From Maribellus maritimus (GTDB taxonomy: Bacteria; Bacteroidota; Bacteroidia; Bacteroidales; Prolixibacteraceae): a stretch of DNA of 64,000 bases. The notes beneath the pieces were generated by a model. It saw nothing but the letters and a program-made list of their open reading frames with translations. It did no database searches and was not told the DNA's origin. The position numbers and the translations under genes were made by a program. The stretch is taken from contig NZ_JAIKLE010000001.1 of NCBI RefSeq assembly GCF_022267315.1, positions 372,001-436,000 of the forward strand, in the 5' to 3' direction. Positions 52,578 through 61,725 of this stretch are shown here, one piece after another. The stretch's first letter is position 1. The number at the start of each line of letters is the position of its first letter.

Positions 52578-53657
52578 ATGAAAATTTATAAAACAATAGA
52601 TTTATATATTACTAAAAAGTTTCTGGGAACTTTCTTTTACACCATTGCTTTAATTCTAAGTATTGCTATCGTTTTCGATATGGCGGAAAATCTGGATGAA
52701 TTTATTTCAAAAGACATTCCTGCAAAGGTTATTATACTTGAATACTACCTGAATTTTATTCCTTATTTTGCCAATCTGTTTAGTCCGTTGTTTACCTTTA
52801 TTGCAGTAATATACTTTACCTCAAAAATGGCATACAACACAGAGATAATTGCCATTTTAAGCAGTGGAGTTTCGTACCCGCGCCTGATGCGTCCGTATTT
52901 AACATCGGCATTTATTCTGGCAGCTTTTTCTTTTGCCCTGGGCAATTATGTTATTCCGCCTGCAAACGCAACTTTAAATAACTTTAGAAATAAATATATC
53001 GATAATAATAAAGTTATTGTTGAGAGAAACATCCATCGGCAAATTGAGCCAGGTGTATATATTTATATGCAAAGTTTTAATGCCAACAATGTAGGATACC
53101 GCTTTACACTTGAAAAATTCGACGGCGCTGAACTGAAAGAAAAAATTAGCGCCGATAATATTCGCTGGAATGAAGAGACAGAAAAGTGGGTAATTAATAA
53201 TTATGTTATACGGTACATTCATGAAGACGGGGAAGATTTCGTAAAAGGTTACCGGATGGATACAACCTTAAATATGACCCCAAATGATTATAAGGTAATG
53301 AAAAACCAAATGGAAACATTTACCACACCGGCATTAAAACAGGAAATAAAACAAATGAAAATGCGTGGTGTCAACTACGTCGAATGGGAAATAGAAAATC
53401 ATAAAAGAGTTGCCGGACCATTTTCAGCCTTCATTTTAACAATTATTGGTGCCGGACTTGCTTCCCGCAAAATAAAAGGTGGACTGGGACTGCATCTGGG
53501 GCTCGGTTTACTTTTAGCTTTCTCGTATATACTTTTTATGCAAATATCTACAGTTTTTGCCATTAGCGGCAATACTCCGCCTATCGTTGCAGTTTGGATC
53601 CCCAACGTATTTTACAGTTTAATCGCTTTCTTTGTATTCCGCTGGGCTGCGCGTTAG
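52578..53657 (+). CDS. LptF/LptG-family permease
   Basis: This 359-residue inner-membrane protein has six predicted helices, three at the N-terminus (about 12-120) and three at the C-terminus (about 275-355). A periplasmic beta-jellyroll domain lies between (about 125-265). This is the YjgP/YjgQ architecture of LptF and LptG, which together with LptB2 extract lipopolysaccharide from the inner membrane for transport to the cell surface. Bacteroidota often scatter the two genes. It cannot be assigned to LptF or LptG with confidence. Co-transcribed with tgt. Confidence 0.9.
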   Translation: MKIYKTIDLYITKKFLGTFFYTIALILSIAIVFDMAENLDEFISKDIPAKVIILEYYLNFIPYFANLFSPLFTFIAVIYFTSKMAYNTEIIAILSSGVSYPRLMRPYLTSAFILAAFSFALGNYVIPPANATLNNFRNKYIDNNKVIVERNIHRQIEPGVYIYMQSFNANNVGYRFTLEKFDGAELKEKISADNIRWNEETEKWVINNYVIRYIHEDGEDFVKGYRMDTTLNMTPNDYKVMKNQMETFTTPALKQEIKQMKMRGVNYVEWEIENHKRVAGPFSAFILTIIGAGLASRKIKGGLGLHLGLGLLLAFSYILFMQISTVFAISGNTPPIVAVWIPNVFYSLIAFFVFRWAAR

Positions 53658-53847
53658 CATTACTTTTCAAACAACAAGTACCATTATTCGAGCAGAATGA
53701 ATCATTGTAGTTTAAATTACGTAGTACTATTTCGTGAAAGCGAAAGTCAAAAGAAAAAAATTATAATTTTGCTCCCACTTTGAAATGCTTAATTAAAACC
53801 TTTTGCTGATAAATGCAAAAGAGAAATTTTAACTTAAAACAAACTTT

Positions 53848-55392
53848 ATGTCACTAAGAAGCAATGTCCTTGACCTTCGAAAAAGGAAAAGAGAAGTACA
53901 AAAAGGTGGTGGGGATAAAGCCATTGAGAAACAGGCTAAAATGGGTAAACTCACTGCCCGCGAACGTATTCTTGCCCTTCTTGATAAAAATTCTTTTCAC
54001 GAATATGACCTGTTCGTTGAACACAGCGCCAAAGATTTTGGTATGGAATCAAAAGTATTACATGGCGACGGTGTAATTATCGGTACAGGCACCATTTACA
54101 ATAAACCAGTTTGTATTTTCGCCCAGGACTTCACTGTAGCAGGGGGCTCACTCGGACTAATGCACGCCAGAAAAATTACAAAAATCATGGATCATGCCTT
54201 AAAAATGAGGGTTCCGTTGATTGGTATTAACGACTCTGGTGGTGCGCGTATTCAGGAGGGTGTTAACTCTCTGGCCGGATATGGAGAAATCTTCTTCCGC
54301 AATACCCTGGCATCCGGAGTAATTCCCCAAATCTCAGTAATCCTTGGCCCATGCGCAGGTGGAGCAGTTTATTCGCCGGCGCTAACCGACTTCGTTTTTG
54401 TTGTGGAAAATATCTCCAAGATGTTTATTACCGGGCCAAGTGTAATAAAATCGGTGCTTGGCGAAGAAATTTCGATGGAAGAACTCGGTGGTGCGCGTGT
54501 TCATGCGGAAATTACAGGGAATGCCCATTTTTATGCTCAAAATGAGCTTGAATGTTTCGACCAAATAAAAAAACTTATCAGTTTTATTCCCCGTAATAAT
54601 TCCAGGAAAGCGCTTCCTTATCCGCCAAAATCGCCGCAAAAAGGCAGAAAAATTGAAGACATAGTTCCAGGCGACCCAAGAATTCCTTACGATATGCGCG
54701 ACATTATAAAAGGAATTACCGATGGTTCTGACTTTTTTGAAGTTATGGAACATTTCGCACCAAATATTATTATTGGTTTTGGAAGGATGGAAGGTGAAAC
54801 TGTAGGATTCGTAGCTAACCAGCCAATGGTTCTGGCAGGCGTTCTGGATACCGACAGTTCTGACAAAGCAGCGAGGTTTATTCGTTATTGCGATGCTTTT
54901 AATATTCCAATTGTCACATTAGAAGATTTGCCCGGATATTTACCGGGAGTTGATCAGGAACATGCAGGTGTAATCCGTCACGGTGCGAAAATCCTTTATG
55001 CATACAGTGAAGCGACAGTTCCAAAAGTAACAGTCATTTTAAGAAAAGCATACGGCGGTGGTTATATTGCAATGAACTCACGCCACTTACGTGCTGATTT
55101 TGTATTTGCATGGCCAACCGCAGAGATTGCTGTAATGGGACCGGAAGGTGCCGCAAACATCGTATTCCGTAAAGAAATCGCAGAAGCCGAAAATCCGGAA
55201 GAAATGCGTCAGCAAAAAATTCTGGAGTACAAGGAAAAATTCGCAAATCCGTATGTTGCTGCAGCGCAGGGGTATATTGACGAAGTAATTGAACCCAAAG
55301 AAACCAGGCCACGTATCTTACATGCCCTAAAAGTTTCGGAAAATAAAAGCGTTCATTTGCCAGCTAAAAAACATGGTGTACCACCATTCTAA
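53848..55392 (+). CDS. Acyl-CoA carboxylase / methylmalonyl-CoA decarboxylase carboxyltransferase subunit
   Basis: This 514-residue carboxyltransferase has two crotonase-like halves. The N-half has GKLTARERILALLDKNSF, MGLMHARKITKIMDHAL-like text and GARIQEGVNSLAGYGEIF. The C-half has EDLPGYLPGVDQEHAGVIRHG and YGGGYIAMNSRHLRAD. It moves CO2 between carboxybiotin and an acyl-CoA, most likely propionyl-CoA or methylmalonyl-CoA. The biotin carrier is encoded 11 bp downstream, but there is no biotin carboxylase gene or Na+-pump subunit next to it. It fits with meaB at 20325 in a propionate/succinate route. Confidence 0.93.
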   Translation: MSLRSNVLDLRKRKREVQKGGGDKAIEKQAKMGKLTARERILALLDKNSFHEYDLFVEHSAKDFGMESKVLHGDGVIIGTGTIYNKPVCIFAQDFTVAGGSLGLMHARKITKIMDHALKMRVPLIGINDSGGARIQEGVNSLAGYGEIFFRNTLASGVIPQISVILGPCAGGAVYSPALTDFVFVVENISKMFITGPSVIKSVLGEEISMEELGGARVHAEITGNAHFYAQNELECFDQIKKLISFIPRNNSRKALPYPPKSPQKGRKIEDIVPGDPRIPYDMRDIIKGITDGSDFFEVMEHFAPNIIIGFGRMEGETVGFVANQPMVLAGVLDTDSSDKAARFIRYCDAFNIPIVTLEDLPGYLPGVDQEHAGVIRHGAKILYAYSEATVPKVTVILRKAYGGGYIAMNSRHLRADFVFAWPTAEIAVMGPEGAANIVFRKEIAEAENPEEMRQQKILEYKEKFANPYVAAAQGYIDEVIEPKETRPRILHALKVSENKSVHLPAKKHGVPPF

Positions 55393-55403
55393 AATTAAAA
55401 TTT

Positions 55404-55736
55404 ATGACTGAAGAAAAAGAATATAAAAATCTCATTGTTCAGGGGGCGATTTACAAAACCACATATACCCGAAAGTTTGAAGATAGGTTAATGTGGGAGG
55501 CGCCAAATGAAAATCTGCTTTATTCATTTATCCCAGGGACAATAATTGACATCTATATCAAACCAAAGGATAAAGTTAAAGAAGGTGAAACTTTATTACT
55601 GCTTGAAGCAATGAAAATGCAAAATCAGGTTCGGATGCCCTTTGACGGGGAGATTGTAAAGATTTATGTAAAAAAAGAAGATGTAATACCCAAAAGACAT
55701 CTTATGATTGAAATTAAACCAAAAATATTAAAATAA
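55404..55736 (+). CDS. Biotin carboxyl carrier protein
   Basis: This 110-residue protein ends in a biotinyl domain (about 40-108) with the biotin-attachment motif LLEAMKMQ, Lys biotinylated. It lacks the long Pro/Ala-rich linker of oxaloacetate-decarboxylase type carriers, and the first 35 residues are conserved-looking. It carries CO2 between a biotin carboxylase and the carboxyltransferase encoded 11 bp upstream. It ends in a strong terminator. Confidence 0.92.
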   Translation: MTEEKEYKNLIVQGAIYKTTYTRKFEDRLMWEAPNENLLYSFIPGTIIDIYIKPKDKVKEGETLLLLEAMKMQNQVRMPFDGEIVKIYVKKEDVIPKRHLMIEIKPKILK

Positions 55737-55754
55737 GGCTGTTTTATTAAATGA

Positions 55755-55789
55755 AATAGGTCGACTATCGAGCCGACCTATTTTTTTGC
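55755..55789 (+). terminator. Terminator of the carboxylase operon
   Basis: AATAGGTCG / CGACCTATT perfect stem (55755-55763, 55774-55782), 10-nt loop, then a T run. Confidence 0.85.
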
Positions 55790-55799
55790 AAAAAAGAAA

Positions 55800-55821
55800 A
55801 GGACTGCCTTTTGACAGTCCT
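55800..55821 (-). terminator. Terminator of the repeat-protein gene
   Basis: AGGACTG / CAGTCCT stem, 8-nt loop; the A-rich left flank is a U run on the minus strand. Confidence 0.7.
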
Positions 55822-55868
55822 CCTTTAAAAATCCAATTAAGCTATCGCGTTTTAACTTTACCTTTTCC

Positions 55869-56300
55869 CTATTGAATATTCCATGTATTTTCGTCTGTCA
55901 TCCACGACTCCAGAATCAAATTATTTTCTGTTTCTGTTTCATTAAAACTTAGCTTTTCTTTTTCCCAAAGGTTTTCGTTTGTCATCCATGATTCCAGAAC
56001 CAAACTGTTTTCAACTTCTGTTTCAGTGTATTTCAAATCAATTTTTCCCCAGTTACTTTCATTAAGCATCCACGCCTCCAAATTTAAAACTTCATCAGAC
56101 GCTTCTTCAAATAAATAAGCTGAATTGTTTTTGTTCCAGTATGCTTCGTCAATCATCCAGCTTTCCATTTCCATAGCTGGCTCTTCAATTGTTTTCAAAC
56201 TTGAGGCAATTAATTCTGTTCCTTTTGCATAACTATTTCCTCCAAATAATATCAGGGTGAAAATTGCTATGGCTACTACTTGACTGATTCTTGTTTTCAT
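55869..56300 (-). CDS. Exported protein with four 28-residue W-M repeats
   Basis: The start at 56300 gives 143 residues with a clean signal peptide (about 1-25, ending NSYA). A longer frame (from 56381) adds a Lys-rich stretch that would spoil it. The mature protein consists of four imperfect repeats with the core E-S/A-W-M-x-x-E-x-x-W: ESWM at 46-49, EAWM at 75-78, ESWM at 103-106 and 131-134, spaced 29, 28 and 28 residues. It is acidic and Trp-rich and recognises no named domain. It may be a surface or periplasmic scaffold. Similar W-M blocks occur in small exported Bacteroidota proteins. Monocistronic. Confidence 0.7.
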   Translation of the reverse strand: MKTRISQVVAIAIFTLILFGGNSYAKGTELIASSLKTIEEPAMEMESWMIDEAYWNKNNSAYLFEEASDEVLNLEAWMLNESNWGKIDLKYTETEVENSLVLESWMTNENLWEKEKLSFNETETENNLILESWMTDENTWNIQ

Positions 56301-56479
56301 TGTTTCTATTTTTTCTGCTTTCTTACTAATTGTTTTTGTTTTCGTCTTTTTCTTCTCTTGTTTTCCAAATTTTGTTTTCACTATAATAGACTATTTACAA
56401 GCACAAAGGTTACATTGCTTTTTGTTAAAAAGTATGAATATTTTGTTAATGAAACCTTAAGGTCGGTAAGTGTCAGAAA

Positions 56480-57283
56480 CTATCGGTAAATAAAAATACC
56501 TTTGGGTAGGAATTTGTCGGTATTTGCCGGTAAATGGCGAAAAATACCAAAAACCGCCGAGCCACTGCCTGACATAGCAGCGTACAAAGCTCCCATTTTA
56601 TAAAGAGCCTCTTTTATACTTTGGATTTCAGGATACTTTGGAAAAACCGTCTTTTCAAAATCGTTTACAACAAAATCTCTCCATTCTTCAAACGGAATTT
56701 TATTTAGCTCTTTTAAATTAAACGATGGCTGAGAAGGTTTTATATTCCGGTAAGCGTCGGGTGTACTTACCGATATTTGAGGTTTAACAATAACAATCTC
56801 AAATTTCGAAAGGTCAATTTGGATTGGTTCGAGCTGATCGCCAATTCCTCTGGCAAAAGAAGCTTTATTTTCGATAAAGAAAGGACAATCAGCGCCAATT
56901 TTCTTAGCGTATTGCTTTAATTCAGTTGAGTTTAAACCTAAACTGCAATATTCATTTATTAATTTTAGTACAAAAGCTGCATCAGAAGAACCACCTCCCA
57001 GCCCGGCACCAAATGGAATTACTTTGTGCAAATGAATTTTTAGACCGGGAAGTTCGAAATCACTTTTTAACAAAGAATAAGCTTTGTACACCAAATTACT
57101 TTCAGGGGCACCGTCAATATGCAAGCCAGAATACGAAAACTCCGTTTCATCCGATTCAGCAATTTCCAACGCATCAGCGAGTTTTACCGGATAAAATATG
57201 GTTTCCAGATTATGATATCCATCTTCCCGCCTGGAAACCACATTCAAGCCAATATTTATTTTTGCATTTGGAAAAACGACCAT
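56480..57283 (-). CDS. ispE: 4-diphosphocytidyl-2-C-methyl-D-erythritol kinase
   Basis: This 267-residue GHMP kinase of the non-mevalonate isoprenoid pathway phosphorylates CDP-ME with ATP. AKINIGLNVVSRREDGYHNL opens the protein, and the glycine-rich ATP loop PFGAGLGGGSSDAAFVL lies at about 89-105. MSGSGSAVFGIF is the third GHMP motif. It is on its own between the repeat protein and gcvP, 23 bp after the gcvP stop on the same strand, so co-transcription with gcvP is possible. Confidence 0.95.
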   Translation of the reverse strand: MVVFPNAKINIGLNVVSRREDGYHNLETIFYPVKLADALEIAESDETEFSYSGLHIDGAPESNLVYKAYSLLKSDFELPGLKIHLHKVIPFGAGLGGGSSDAAFVLKLINEYCSLGLNSTELKQYAKKIGADCPFFIENKASFARGIGDQLEPIQIDLSKFEIVIVKPQISVSTPDAYRNIKPSQPSFNLKELNKIPFEEWRDFVVNDFEKTVFPKYPEIQSIKEALYKMGALYAAMSGSGSAVFGIFRHLPANTDKFLPKGIFIYR

Positions 57284-57306
57284 CCAAATAAACTATTTGA
57301 TTTCTA

Positions 57307-60186
57307 TTAATCCTGAGTCATCAATTCATATTCTTCAGGCGAACCACAGGTACATATCAAATGGCGGTCACCCCATGCATTATTAACACGTCCTACGGGC
57401 ACCCAGAACTTATTTTCCCTGATCCAATCCAATGGAAAGGCAGCCTTTTCTCTTGAATATTCGTGTCCCCATTCATTGGCACAAACTCTTTCAGAGGTAT
57501 GTGGTGCATTTTTTAACACGTTGTCGATTTTATCTGCCGTGCCGTTTTCTATTTCTTTTATTTCATTAAAAATAGAATTCAGGGCATCGATAAAACGATC
57601 CAGTTCTTCTTTAGATTCACTTTCCGTAGGTTCAATCATTAAAGTTCCATGAACCGGAAAAGAAAGCGTTGGAGCATGAAAACCGTAATCCATTAAACGT
57701 TTGGCGATGTCTTCTTCCGTAATTCCGGAAGATGCTTTAAAATGCCTGCATTCCAGAATCATTTCGTGTGCAATACGCCCATTTTCGCCGGTATACAAAA
57801 TTCCGTAATTTGCTTCCAATGCTTTTGCGATATAATTGGCGTTTAAAATGGCCATTTGAGTTGCCTCGGTTAAGCCCTTTGCTCCCATCATTTTTATGTA
57901 ACCGTACGTAATCGTAAGAACAGAAGCACTTCCCCACGGAGCGCCTGCAACCGCGTTAATTCCGACGTGTCCGTTATTCATGATTGGATGAGAGGGTAAA
58001 AACTCAACCAGATGCCCGGCTACTGCTATCGGTCCAACTCCGGGACCTCCCCCACCATGAGGGATAGCAAAGGTTTTATGTAAATTCAGATGACAAACAT
58101 CAGCTCCAATACTTTTGGGATTGGTTAAACCAACCTGTGCGTTCATATTTGCTCCATCCATATAAACCTGACCACCGTTTTTATGTATGATCTCACACAT
58201 CTCTACTATCGACGACTCAAATACACCATGTGTTGACGGATAGGTTACCATAAAAGAAGAAAGGAATTCTCTGTGTTCATCTGCCTTCTTGCGTAAATCC
58301 TCCAGGTCAATGTTTCCTTGTTCATCGCAGGCAACAACAATTACTTTCATCCCCGCCATAACTGCACTTGCCGGATTTGTTCCATGCGCAGATGAAGGAA
58401 TCAGAACCACATTCCGTTTGCCCTCTCCCCTGCTTTCGTGATAAGCCTGTATAACTAACAATCCTGCATATTCGCCGGCGGCACCTGAGTTTGGCATCAA
58501 ACTCACATCTGACATCCCGGTTATCTCAGATAAATCCCGACGCAATTCTTCCATCATTTCGTGGTAACCACGCGCCTGATTTTTGGGAACAAAAGGATGA
58601 ATTCCATTAAACTCTATCCAGCTCAACGGGAGCATTTCTGTTGCCGCATTTAACTTCATTGTACATGAGCCCAACGAAATCATGGAATGTGTGAGTGAAA
58701 TATCTTTGTGCTCCAATCGTTTGATGTAACGTACCATTTCAGTTTCCGACCGGTATTTGTTAAATACTTCCTGGGTCATATATTCCGAAGTTCGGGCATA
58801 TTTTTTATCTACAGAATATCCTTTGGGATACTCATGAATGACTTGCCAGCGTTTGTTGGCTGCTTTTGCAAACACTTCCAAAATCCAGGTGATGTCTTCC
58901 CGGTTGGTTGTTTCATCAATACTAATTCCAACCTCACCATTTTCGAAATATCTGAAGTTCATCTCCAACTCCAATGACAGCCACTCAATATCTTCGTGTT
59001 TTACGTGTTTTGGCAAAGCAAAACGAATGGTATCAAAATAATTCCGGTTTAGCTGTTTGTATCCCAGCTTTTCAATCTCTTCAATCAAAAACGCGGCAAT
59101 ATTATGAACCCTATCAGCGATATTTCTCACACCTTCGGGACCATGATAAACTCCAAAAAAGCCTGCCATGGTTGCCAAAAGCGCTTGTGCCGTACAAATA
59201 TTTGACGTTGCTTTCTCCCGCTTGATATGTTGTTCTCTTGTTTGAAGCGCCATTCGCAGTGCGCGGTTTCCGTGAATGTCTTTAGTCACTCCAATAATTC
59301 GGCCAGGCATGCTTCGTTTGAATGCTTCTTTCGCTGTAAAAAAAGCCGCATGCGGACCACCATATCCCATCGGCACCCCAAAACGCTGGCTGTTTCCAAA
59401 AACAATATCGGCTCCCCATTCACCCGGAGGAACTAAAATAGCAAGTGAAAGCAAATCAGCAGCAACAGCTACTTTTATATCTTTTTCATGTGCCTGTGTT
59501 ACCAGTTCCGAATAATCAATAATTTCTCCGTCAGAATTTGGATATTGCACCAATACACCAAACACATCATCGGTGAATTCAAAATTTTCTTTTGATTGAA
59601 TTCGAAGTTCGATGCCAAGCGGATAAGCTCTTGTTTTTAACACATCATGAGTTTGCGGCCACATTTTCTCATCTACCAAAACTGCATTTACACCATTCTT
59701 TACCATTTTACGCGACCGCAAATTCATCATCATAATCATCGCCTCAGCAGCAGCAGTTGATTCATCCAACAGTGATGCATTGGCAATTTCCATTCCGGTA
59801 AGTTCGCAAACCATGGTCTGGAAATTTAACAATGCCTCCAGCCTGCCCTGAGAAATTTCAGCCTGATAGGGAGTGTAAGAAGTATACCACACCGGATTTT
59901 CCAGTACATTCCGAAGAATGACTGCGGGAGTTATTGTATCATAATATCCCATTCCGATATAGGTATTAAACACCTTATTTTTGGCAGCCAGACTAAGAAT
60001 TTTCCGGTAATATTTTCGTTCGGTGAGCCCCTCCTGTAATTTTAGCGGTTCTTTTAACCTAATATTCGCAGGAACAGTTTGTTCAATCAATTCATCCATC
60101 GAAGATACACCAACTGCTTCCAACATCTCTGTTACATCATTTTCACGTGGGCCAATATGGCGGGTTACAAAATTATCGTAAGGCAT
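57307..60186 (-). CDS. gcvP: Glycine dehydrogenase (decarboxylating), P-protein of the glycine cleavage system
   Basis: This 959-residue PLP enzyme decarboxylates glycine and passes the aminomethyl group to H-protein. It is the long fused form with both halves. The PLP Lys is in NLHKTFAIPHGGGGPG in the C-terminal half, and the N-terminal half has FVTRHIGPRENDVTEML and GSCTMKLNA follows at mid-protein. The T- and H-protein genes are not here. The E3 subunit of the system (lpdA) is at 17789. It is transcribed on the same strand as ispE. Confidence 0.97.
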   Translation of the reverse strand: MPYDNFVTRHIGPRENDVTEMLEAVGVSSMDELIEQTVPANIRLKEPLKLQEGLTERKYYRKILSLAAKNKVFNTYIGMGYYDTITPAVILRNVLENPVWYTSYTPYQAEISQGRLEALLNFQTMVCELTGMEIANASLLDESTAAAEAMIMMMNLRSRKMVKNGVNAVLVDEKMWPQTHDVLKTRAYPLGIELRIQSKENFEFTDDVFGVLVQYPNSDGEIIDYSELVTQAHEKDIKVAVAADLLSLAILVPPGEWGADIVFGNSQRFGVPMGYGGPHAAFFTAKEAFKRSMPGRIIGVTKDIHGNRALRMALQTREQHIKREKATSNICTAQALLATMAGFFGVYHGPEGVRNIADRVHNIAAFLIEEIEKLGYKQLNRNYFDTIRFALPKHVKHEDIEWLSLELEMNFRYFENGEVGISIDETTNREDITWILEVFAKAANKRWQVIHEYPKGYSVDKKYARTSEYMTQEVFNKYRSETEMVRYIKRLEHKDISLTHSMISLGSCTMKLNAATEMLPLSWIEFNGIHPFVPKNQARGYHEMMEELRRDLSEITGMSDVSLMPNSGAAGEYAGLLVIQAYHESRGEGKRNVVLIPSSAHGTNPASAVMAGMKVIVVACDEQGNIDLEDLRKKADEHREFLSSFMVTYPSTHGVFESSIVEMCEIIHKNGGQVYMDGANMNAQVGLTNPKSIGADVCHLNLHKTFAIPHGGGGPGVGPIAVAGHLVEFLPSHPIMNNGHVGINAVAGAPWGSASVLTITYGYIKMMGAKGLTEATQMAILNANYIAKALEANYGILYTGENGRIAHEMILECRHFKASSGITEEDIAKRLMDYGFHAPTLSFPVHGTLMIEPTESESKEELDRFIDALNSIFNEIKEIENGTADKIDNVLKNAPHTSERVCANEWGHEYSREKAAFPLDWIRENKFWVPVGRVNNAWGDRHLICTCGSPEEYELMTQD

Positions 60187-60290
60187 CTATCTATTTTATT
60201 TATAGTGAAATATTTGCAAGTATAAATTTTCCAATTTTTGTAAAAAATGATTTTAAACCACAAATTAAAATCAAGGTTACATTTTGTTAG

Positions 60291-60929
60291 TCAGGTTAAA
60301 AAGGGATTGTTTGTTTTTTCAAACCCCAGTGTTGTTTCCGGGCCGTGTCCACAATACACTTTTGTCTCGTCAGGCAATTTAAAAAGCTGGTCTTTTATCC
60401 CTGAAATTAACTGTTGGTGGTTTCCTCCGGGTAAATCGGTACGTCCTATACTACCATAAAAAAGTACGTCGCCTGCAATGAGAAAATCATTATTCCGGCT
60501 ATAAAAAACAACATGCCCTGGTGAGTGCCCCGGAACATGAAAAATTTCAAGTTCAGTATTTCCGAATTTTACTTTTTCGCCTTCTTTAAACAGTGCATCA
60601 ATAGGGTTCACCGGTTGCATGTCAAAACCAAACATCTGCCCCTGGTCTATCGCGCGTTCAATCCAAAATGCATCGTCAGGATGTGCAAAAAGAGGTATTT
60701 GATATTCGGACCGTAAAAATTCAACCCCCATAATATGATCAAAATGGCAATGCGTGTTGGTAATTTTTTTTGGTTTCAAATTATTTTCCGAAATGTATTC
60801 TCTGATTTCATCATGTTCCTCCTCATAAAAAAAACCAGGATCAATAAAAATACATTCTCCTGTTTCGTCGGATAGGATATATGAATTTTCCTGTAGAGGA
60901 TTTACAACAAACTTTTTAATTTTTATCAT
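60291..60929 (-). CDS. Metallo-beta-lactamase fold hydrolase (glyoxalase II-like)
   Basis: This 212-residue protein has the metal-binding motif THCHFDHIMG (HxHxDH) at about 59-68. A further His lies in HVPGHSPGHVVFY, Asp in LIAGDVLFYG and the last His in VYCGHGPET. It matches short glyoxalase-II-like MBL hydrolases without the C-terminal substrate domain of true GloB, so the substrate may be S-lactoylglutathione-like or something else. Bacteroidota lack glutathione generally, hence a different thioester is likely. It follows pcm by 2 bp and should share its transcript. Confidence 0.9.
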   Translation of the reverse strand: MIKIKKFVVNPLQENSYILSDETGECIFIDPGFFYEEEHDEIREYISENNLKPKKITNTHCHFDHIMGVEFLRSEYQIPLFAHPDDAFWIERAIDQGQMFGFDMQPVNPIDALFKEGEKVKFGNTELEIFHVPGHSPGHVVFYSRNNDFLIAGDVLFYGSIGRTDLPGGNHQQLISGIKDQLFKLPDETKVYCGHGPETTLGFEKTNNPFLT

Positions 60930-60931
60930 AG

Positions 60932-61585
60932 TTACGAATTTACCGTTCCTTTCAACAAAGGAACAAAAACAAAGCCTCCATGTTTTTCGGTTTTAAATTC
61001 ATTTTCCGAGATCCGGATTATTACGGTCATTTCCTGTCGTTTTTCTGTTCCCACCGGCACAACCAAACGACCGTCAATTTTTAATTGGTATTTCAAATCC
61101 TCCGGCACAGACGGGGCACCAGCTGTTACCAATATTCTGTCGAAAGGTGCAAAATGAGGTAATCCTTTATAGCCGTCTCCAAAAAAACAAGCCGGGTGGT
61201 ACCCGATCTCGGGAAGAAACGACTGGGCTTTCTGATACAATTCCTTTTGTCTTTCAATCGTAAAAACTTTTGCCCCCATTTCAAGCAAAACGGCTGCCTG
61301 ATATCCTGAGCCTGTTCCAACTTCCAGAATTTTATCGTTTTTACTGACCTGAAGCAGCTGTGTTTGAAATGCAACGGTGTAGGGCTGCGAAATTGTTTGC
61401 CCTGCTCCGATAGGAAACGCCTGGTCTTTATAAGCAAAATTTATAAAACTACTTTCCATAAAAAGATGTCTTGGAACCTGCTCAATAGCCTGCAAAACCT
61501 TTTCATTCCGAATTCCCTTTATTTTTAATCCGGTGGCCAGTTTCTTTCTCATTCCCTGATGTCTCAGATCATCATTCATTTCCAT
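60932..61585 (-). CDS. pcm: Protein-L-isoaspartate O-methyltransferase
   Basis: This 217-residue SAM-dependent methyltransferase has ILEVGTGSGYQAAVLLEMG (SAM site). FPIGAGQTISQPYTVAF upstream of it is the family's substrate motif. It repairs isoaspartyl residues in aged proteins. It is followed 2 bp later by an MBL hydrolase gene, with which it is almost surely co-transcribed. Start chosen at MEMNDDLRHQGMRKKLA, giving the standard N-terminal helix. Confidence 0.95.
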   Translation of the reverse strand: MEMNDDLRHQGMRKKLATGLKIKGIRNEKVLQAIEQVPRHLFMESSFINFAYKDQAFPIGAGQTISQPYTVAFQTQLLQVSKNDKILEVGTGSGYQAAVLLEMGAKVFTIERQKELYQKAQSFLPEIGYHPACFFGDGYKGLPHFAPFDRILVTAGAPSVPEDLKYQLKIDGRLVVPVGTEKRQEMTVIIRISENEFKTEKHGGFVFVPLLKGTVNS

Positions 61586-61725
61586 TCTTCAAAAAATACG
61601 GTACTAAAATAACCTAAATCCCCTTGATTTCAATTTAAAGATTCTTTTTCAATATTAACATTTAACGTTGATAAGTTCTTTTTAATGAAAGGTAAACAGA
61701 GTGTTTTGAACTTTATATTTGTAAT

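Noticed and set aside
53730-53746. Short repeat TTTCG / CGAAA before the carboxylase gene
   Set aside because: Five-base arms are too short to support a terminator or operator.
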